Shown: positions 58,376 to 64,000 of the stretch, piece by piece
Position numbering within the stretch: the stretch's first letter is position 1
Layout of the letters: each line of letters opens with the position of its first letter
NCBI GenBank assembly: GCA_014529385.2
Contig: CM043966.1
Location: 88,692,587 to 88,756,586, forward strand
DNA from: Adiantum capillus-veneris
Lineage: Eukaryota > Streptophyta > Polypodiopsida > Polypodiales > Pteridaceae
Direction: 5' to 3'
DNA: 64,000 nt
Program-made: the position numbers and the translations under genes
The notes under the pieces: generated by a model
What the model saw: the letters and a program-made list of their open reading frames with translations, nothing else
Database searches by the model: none
Told to the model about the DNA's origin: nothing

Positions 58376-60397
58376 TTATGTGGGATTGGGTTTTTCTGAG
58401 AGGAGAGAGCCGAGATTTGGTGCATTGAGCCAACATACGATTGGTTTTGGGAGGTGTGCCAGCTCGGGATTAGCTTTGAGAAGATTAGAGAGAGGTTTGT
58501 TTATGGAGAGGGAGGGGTTAAGAGTGTGGGTGAGGGGTGAGAAAGGAATTTTTACAATGGTGGGTGGTGGTTTGGTTTTGTGGTTTTTTTGTAGGAGGGA
58601 GGGTCTCGAGTGGTAAGAGATAAACCGAAAGCATGCTTCCAAGAGAGGGGGAGGGTAACCTTTAGCCCTAAGCCTGGAAAAGAAGAGGTTTCGGATAGCG
58701 ATAAAACCCTCCAGGGAGCTCTCTCGAATGATGTACCTTTTGATTTCTTGGAGAATGAAGGAAAACTTTTGGTGTGTTGGATGCCAGGACTGCCAAGGGA
58801 TATAATTGTAGGAGTTCATGCTTTTTTGATGACATTTGGAATCGAGAATCCCATGGGTGGCAAAGGAGGTTCCTTTGAAGAAGTGGATATCTAAAATAAA
58901 TTCCTCTTGCAGGGAGATGAGGAAAGAGATCTTTATATGCTTTTGGAGAGGGTGTCCATAGTTTTGCAGCATTTTACCCAAACTAGAAGCAGAGCCATCC
59001 CAAACACCAAAAGCATCATCCACGAATCTTTTAAAGTGGAGAAGGGAGGGAGAGGCAAGGAGGTTCATGCCTTCTTCTAGGGAGCAAAGAAAGAGGCATG
59101 CATAGACTACGGCAAAGTTCGAGCCCATTGCCGTTCCTTTGATTTGGTGTCAACACTTTCCTTTAAAGGAAAGATAGTGATGATTGAGGATAAGGGAGAC
59201 TAGGGATAGGATAAAGTGGATTTTGGGAAAGGGGAAAAGGTCCTGGATGGTGTTTCTGAGAGCATAAAGACCCTCTTGTATCGGAATGCTTGGATACAGG
59301 GATTCTACGTCAAAAGTGAAAAGAAATATGTGGGGAGGAAAAGAAATGGTGGCTAGGTCCAAGATAAGGGAGTGGGAGTCTTGGAGGTGTTGGGTTTTAG
59401 ATAAGAGGATGGGGTAGAGTTGAGCATGGAGCCATTTGGAAGAATTTTTCAAGATATACCCTTTGTAGGAACAAATAGGGCGACCAACAAGGGTGGGTTT
59501 GTGGATTTTGGGTAGGAGAAAGAAAGGGCACAGTTTAGGTAAGGGTTTGCCAAGAGAGGAGGAGAGGATAAACATTCGTTCGTTGTATGGGAGGAGGGGG
59601 TAGCTAGATACAATGGAAGCGAGGAGGGAAGAGAAAAAAGGTAAGGGGGGAGAAGAAATAAGGGAGTAGGTGAGTGGATCTGAAAGTTGGCGAAGAGCCT
59701 CATTATCAGACCAAGCCCTTCAGAGGATTACCGGCCCAAGATTCTTATCGGCCGGTTTGATTGTGATGATGACGTCATTTTTTAAGGAGGATATGGCTTC
59801 AAACAAAAAGGGTTTGAAGTGGAAGGTAGGGGTAAGAGAGAGAAGGGTTTTAAGAAAAGAAAAAATGTGCTTGAAGGTAAGGTTAAGCGATAAAGAAGGA
59901 GAGGGGGGATTCCAAGAGGGATTGGGGATAGATAAAGAGAGGGGAGAGGAGGGAGAGTTGTTTTTAAAGAAGAGTTTTAGTTGAAGTGATCTATTAAAGT
60001 TAGGGTATGCTTCTAGGATTAGATTTGGCGGAGGTGGAGGGGAGGGGGGAATATAGTTGAGACCAAGCCCAAGAAGCTTTCTTTCGGAAGAGGAGAGGGA
60101 GCCTTGGGAGAGATTGTGTGAAGAGAGGTTGGTGAATTTGTGTTCAAGAGAAAAGGTAGAGAGTTTTTTTAAGACTAAAATTTTGAAGAGGTAAGGGTTT
60201 GTGAGAGGAAGCCAATACTTGGAACGCATTTTACCAAAAGGGGAGGGGAGGGTGAGGAGAGGGAAAGTACAAGGAGAAGGGGTCCAAAGATGGAAAAAGA
60301 GAGGAGGTTTGGAGAAGAGCAAGTGGACCCAAGTTGTAGGGTGCTCTTTTCCTAATTCAACCTCCTCCAATGCAAGTTTTTTGAGCTCTTGGGTAGG
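58376..60397 (-). pseudogene. Penelope-like reverse transcriptase, no GIY-YIG endonuclease, two in-frame TGA codons
   Basis: One frame of about 670 codons, broken only by TGA at 59720-59722 and 59150-59152. The N-terminal PLE region reads ERKLLGLGLNYIPPSP, RSLQLKLFFKN, then IKPADKNLGPVIL. After the first stop come WSDNEALRQLSDPLTYS, FFLLPKIHKPTLVGRPICS and motif A FTFDVESLYPSIPIQEGL. After the second come HQIKGTAMGSNFAVVYA and motif C FKRFVDDAFGVW with its DD pair. The thumb and C-terminal block (LRAKGYPPPLLE, PIVCWLNAPNLGSLL) end at TAA 58376. No GIY-YIG endonuclease is visible in the remaining 500 bp in any frame. The ADKNLG motif and missing endonuclease fit the Athena/Coprina type, known from telomeres. 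Both stops could be simple mutations. Confidence 0.9.
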
Positions 60398-62048
60398 CTA
60401 AACTTGGGGTGAATTGGATTATTTTGAGGTGTGCGGGAGGAGCTAGGGGAAGGAGATACAAGAGGATAGTTGGGTGTTTGGAGAAGGGAGGGTAAACAGG
60501 AAGGGTTAATAGAGGAGGGGGGGAGGGAGGGAGAGAGGTTTTTTTTTTAGGGGGAGAGTGGAGTGGTGAAAGAAGGGTGTTTTGGAGGGGGGGAGGGATG
60601 AGAGGAAAAAGAGGGAGAGATACAAGAGGGGGAGTTTGTGCGAGGGTAGGATAAAGAGGAAGAGTTTTTAGGCTTTTTGAAAGGTTGATGGGAAAAACCT
60701 TCATGGAGGAATTTGGACAAGGGAGGGGAATTATGGAAGCCATGGTTAGAGTTCTTTATAGGAGGAGGGAGTTTTTTGTGGGAAAAGGGATGAGGAGTCT
60801 TGTTAACATGCTTCTTTGGTGGGGGTTTTGTTGATGGTGAGAGAAGATTGGTAATTTGGGTAGTGACTTCATGGTATACCAATTCTCCCACGGTTTCTTC
60901 TTTAGGTAGGGATTCTATCTCCTCTAGGAGAGAGACTTGGGACCTCTTTCTGGCATTGTGAGCCGCTATGTTCAAGGAAGAGGCTAAATGGGTTTGAAGG
61001 ATCTCATTTTGTAGGAGGGCATCAAACTCATTAAGGGAAGCTTGCTTCCATAGGAGTAGTTGGTTAGCCCAAGCTGAAGGTTGTACTCTAGGAAAGGAAA
61101 TGGAAGCAAGCTTTTTGGTGAGTTCTAAAAGCCTCTCTTCCACAATGTCGTGGTAGTCATCAAAGCTTTTTTGGAGGTTCTTTACAAGTAAGGTTTGTGC
61201 TTGGATATACACTTTGGTGCAATCGAGTTGGAATTGGATATTGAGGGTTTCTAGCTTAGCGCTTAAGAGAGCTTGTGCATGTGAGTCTTCCAAGGTAAGA
61301 CGTGGAGGTTTTATGCAAAGACTATGTGGAGCTTTTTGGTTGGCAAGAAGGTTTTGTAGGTGGGAGAGGTGAGATTTTGCCTTATTGAGCTTAAGGTTAA
61401 GGGCTTTGAACTCTTCCAAAGAGAGGGATACAATTTTATGGAATTCCAAAGGTTTGTTAATGGTGGGAAGAGTGGGAAGAGACATAGTAGAAGATGAAGG
61501 GGTCACATTTGAGGCGCTCGCGAAGAGAGAGCCGAAGGAGAAGGGGAAAGTAAGGGAGGGATTGGCTAGGATACCACTCTGGAGGGAATTGGGGAGGATG
61601 CCGCCAAAATTAGAGCATGAGGAGTTTGCCATGTTATATTGAGGTGAAGTGGTGGGGAAGCCCTTGAGGGTAGAGGGGATGGAGAGTTGGTCTAAATCTT
61701 CAATAGGTAGGTTTGCGGTAAGCCCCAAAATTTCTTCCGAGCTGAACAAAGTTTTTTTGAGGGTGTAAAGGGAAGGGTAGAGGCTTGCAAAGGCGTGTTT
61801 AAAGTTGACGAAGGTGGGTTGATGAGGCTAGCCGCCTATACAAAACCGGGAAAAATACAAGCGCTGCCGGGAGAGGTATGAAGGGCTTGGGTATCCATAG
61901 GGGTAGGGAAGGAGGAAGAGGATTGGTTGTTGGGAGGGTTGGCCAGGGAAATTGCGGGCGAGGTATCGGGAGCTCCCACTATCCCCAGGGTGGTGGGAAT
62001 AGGGGTTACATTAGTGGGAGAGGGTGCGGGAGGGGGAGAGGTCTCCAT
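60357..62048 (-). pseudogene. ORF1 of the Penelope-like element: coiled-coil and proline-rich protein, frameshifted
   Basis: An ATG at 62048 opens a proline/threonine-rich stretch (METSPPPAPSPTNVTPIPTT) that stops at 61836. A second frame is open from 61827 to 60547, with a leucine/lysine-rich, coiled-coil-like centre (LSLEEFKALNLKLNKAKSHL, VEERLLELTKKLASI) and a basic, proline/serine-rich end. A third frame (60743-60357) continues the proline-rich character to the start of the RT frame. Two frameshifts therefore explain one original ORF ahead of RT, possibly fused to it. No zinc finger, enzyme motif or known family was recognised. A role in RNA binding or particle assembly is inference only. 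Homopolymer-rich DNA makes assembly errors a possible cause of the shifts. Confidence 0.6.
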
Positions 62049-62049
62049 C

Positions 62050-63568
62050 CGGTTAAATAGAGGCTCCGAGTGGAAACCCGTGTGAATAGCGCTTATGCTG
62101 ATCGTGGGGCCGTCGTGTGAATATCACTTATGCTGAGTATTTACACGTGTCGAAGGGGAACAGTGCAAGACATCAACAGAGTCCATAGGTTGTCACTGCG
62201 TCGTGCGAGATGACAGCGGCCGGTTGCAGCTACGCCATGCGGGATGACAGTGGCCGCAAACTGTAACTGTCGGCCGTTACTGCGGCAGGTTGCAGCCTGT
62301 GCGAGAAGAACCACGACAGGTTGCAGTCCGTGTGAGAAGAACCGCGGCAGCTATTGCAGCAGTCGGTAGCTCGTGCGAGAAAAAAACGACAGCTACTGCA
62401 GGAAAAAAATCGGCAGTTGCTGCAGCAGTCGTGCCGTCTGAGGGCCTGCTTTGTCTCCGTGGAGCAACTTGGTGACCCGTAGTATGATCCACGTTGCTGT
62501 AGAACACTAGAGATTGTCTGTAGCTAAAGTGAGCGTACAACTTTTGAGGGCTCGCAGCTCGAGATTCTGTAGAAGCGTCAAGAGATAGGCCGGCTGTGGA
62601 CTGTAAGGGCATCACCGTAGCTACATCAAGAGCCAAGCTTGCTGCGGTATGAGGTGGGTTGTATCATGGCATGGAAGCAGAGGTAAAGAGAGATGCTGAG
62701 GATATGACCCTTGTCTAGAGGGGCCGGTTCATGAAGACCGTGTGTCACTTCTACTGTGAAGTCGAGGCAGTGTCGGAGAAGATGCAGCCGAAGATGATGT
62801 GGCCTCCTATGTTGCAATGCCGAGGTGTTGCAGAAGAGGATACAATGCTAGTGTTGTGATTGCGAGACGGTGCCGAGGAGGATGCAACCCCCGATTGCAA
62901 GGCGCGGCACCACTGTATACTGTGTGCTTTCCTGCTGCCTGCGCCGAGGCTGAATCTGAAGACGGATGTAGGAGAAGAGCGAGTAGAGACAGGTGTGCGC
63001 TGAGTGAGCAATAGACGAGTGCGTGCAATAGATGAGTGTGAGCTTGCAGAAAAGGAAAGCCCGAAACAGAGGCCGGTGTGAAAGGTGAGGAAAGCAATTG
63101 AGCAGAGGCTATGGGGAAGGCGGGGGGAATGATGAAGGTCTAGCTGTAATGGTGAGCGGAGTTGGGCTGAGAAGAGCTGAGGAGATGGTGAGGGGTGGCG
63201 AACCAGGTAGGTAGGATGGAGCTCGAGCGGGTGCGCAGAGAAGTGATGGTGTGATGTATGCAAAAGAGCTCTCGCAGCATGTGGCTATGGAAGGTAAGGC
63301 GAGCCGTGCGAAGAGGTTTAACGATCGCAGGAGGGAGGGATTCGAGGCACTTTTTAAATGTTGGCAAGAAAGGGAGAGTAAAAACGTAGTCAGAGCCGTC
63401 CAAAGTAAAAAAGGTTTAATTGGAAGGCTTGAGTACTAAGATTAAAGTGTGTTCCCGCAAGGAAAAGGCGCGGGGGGGGGGGGGGTAAAAAAGAGGAGAG
63501 GGGTAAAAGAAGCAAGTGCTACGTTGATCATCTTAGAGAGATCCAAGAAAAAAATCCTCTATAGCATA
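62050..63568 (-). other. 5' leader of the Penelope-like element with degenerate GC-rich repeats
   Basis: About 1.5 kb between the upstream pseudo-LTR and ORF1. At 62200-62445 a degenerate unit of roughly 40 bp recurs (GGTTGCAG, GTGCGAGAAGAACC, CGGCAGCTATTGCAGCAG). At 62075-62135 GTGTGAATA-GCTTATGCTGA occurs twice. The - strand ORF at 63263-62751 is histidine/serine-rich, without a recognisable domain. A poly-G run lies at about 63470-63486. Confidence 0.5.
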
Positions 63569-64000
63569 ACTTATTCAAAAAAAAGAATAGGAAAATCATA
63601 GCGGGCGAGTCTTGCGAAGATAGAGATAAGAAGGGTGGGGAGGGTTAGGTTGGGGGGGGGGGGGGGGGGGGGGAGAATAAAAAAACACGAGTTTTACACC
63701 AAACGCATTTCCCTTGAATTAGCTCATCAGTGGTGCAAACCTTAGGTGGAAGGGGGGAGTATAAATAGGGGGGGCATGGTTCAAAAATCTCTACAGAGCC
63801 CCTGTAGTTAAAGTAGAATGGTGCCAATTGAAGGAGAGTTACTCCCTAATTCCTTTAGAAGGTACTCAATAAAGAGGGGGAGCTTGCAAGGGATGTACAC
63901 AAAAGGGAGGCTAATAAAGAGTGTACCAAAAAAGTAATGGAGGGTCAGGGGGTGTAATGGAGTTTAGAAGGAGGAGGCTAGAAGAGGTGGCAAGGATCAT
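63569..64000 (-). repeat. Upstream pseudo-LTR, probably the 3' end of a neighbouring PLE copy (cut by window end)
   Basis: Second copy of 57848-58290. It contains the hammerhead remnant, the variable G run (63652-63673), the TATA-like sequence and the start of the small + strand ORF. Because the repeat is also the RT-proximal 3' tail, the simplest reading is a head-to-tail array, with the next unit's RT beyond 64000. Confidence 0.8.
63691..63742 (-). ncRNA. Second hammerhead ribozyme copy, with a damaged stem II
   Basis: Equivalent of 57963-58014. CUGAUGA (63730-63724) and GAAA (63711-63708) are intact and the predicted cut falls between 63702 and 63701. The closing pair of stem II is a G-G mismatch, the stem III hexamer reads AUGCGU (no longer a perfect palindrome), and stem I is one or two pairs shorter. 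Cleavage is probably weaker than in the other copy. The two cut sites lie 5,728 bp apart. Confidence 0.75.

Noticed and set aside
62751-63263. A 170-codon - strand ORF in the PLE leader
   Set aside because: Histidine/serine-rich with overlapping ORFs in several frames, as expected from GC-rich repeat-like DNA; no family recognised.
1-64000. CRISPR arrays, bacterial operons, rRNA or tRNA genes
   Set aside because: No regularly spaced identical repeats with unique spacers and no conserved structural RNA were seen; the content is eukaryotic transposable-element DNA.

Overview
This window is plant nuclear DNA packed with transposable elements. I found no bacterial-style operon, rRNA, tRNA or CRISPR array. 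Pointers to a large plant genome are: a Tat-type Ty3/gypsy element with a second RNase H domain; several Ty1/copia elements primed by initiator tRNA-Met; many CT/GA/TG microsatellites; AAACCCTAA telomere-type motifs; and a decayed F-box/kelch-like gene. The Penelope-like element lacking an endonuclease would suit a fern, lycophyte or conifer, but the sequence alone does not fix the taxon.

Layout. 1-7.3 kb: a + strand Tat-lineage gypsy element with gag, then protease, RT, RNase H, second RNase H and integrase in one frame broken by three stops. 7.3-8.4 kb: AT-rich satellite-like repeats. 9.1-11.5 kb: the 3' end of a chromovirus and a possible LTR. 11.5-20.5 kb: no recognisable gene, only small repeats. 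20.5-21.4 kb: a foldback element of about 890 bp. 21.7-29 kb: a decayed conserved ORF of unknown function, split by a - strand copia element (22.5-27.2 kb). 31.5-34 kb: a short non-autonomous LTR element whose 3' LTR carries a foldback/MITE insertion. 35.8-44.9 kb: an old + strand copia element split by a very young - strand copia element (37.25-42.8 kb) with near-identical LTRs and an almost unbroken gag-pol frame. 47.2-48.9 kb: a second decayed copy of the old copia family. 49.5-53.8 kb: two copies of a roughly 1.4 kb unknown sequence, with a solo copia LTR between them. 54.9-57.7 kb: a broken F-box/kelch-like gene and a 5'-truncated tandem copy of its 3' end.

The most interesting region is 57.8-64.0 kb. 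It holds a - strand Penelope-like retroelement (PLE) of the endonuclease-less type, with a proline-rich/coiled-coil ORF1 and an RT broken by two TGA codons. Direct repeats (pseudo-LTRs) flank it about 5.73 kb apart, and each carries a minimal hammerhead ribozyme readable on the element's sense strand. The copy in the lower pseudo-LTR has every core nucleotide I checked, a 3-bp stem II and an 11-bp stem I. Its stem III loop is a palindrome suited to dimer formation. Telomere-type repeats abut the element's 3' end. The layout implies a tandem array whose RNA could be cut into unit-length monomers by the ribozymes.

No intact cellular gene was found. The order of nesting and the degree of decay give a relative history: the Tat element, the old copia copies and the split ORF are oldest; the copia at 22.5-27.2 kb came later; the copia at 37.25-42.8 kb is youngest.
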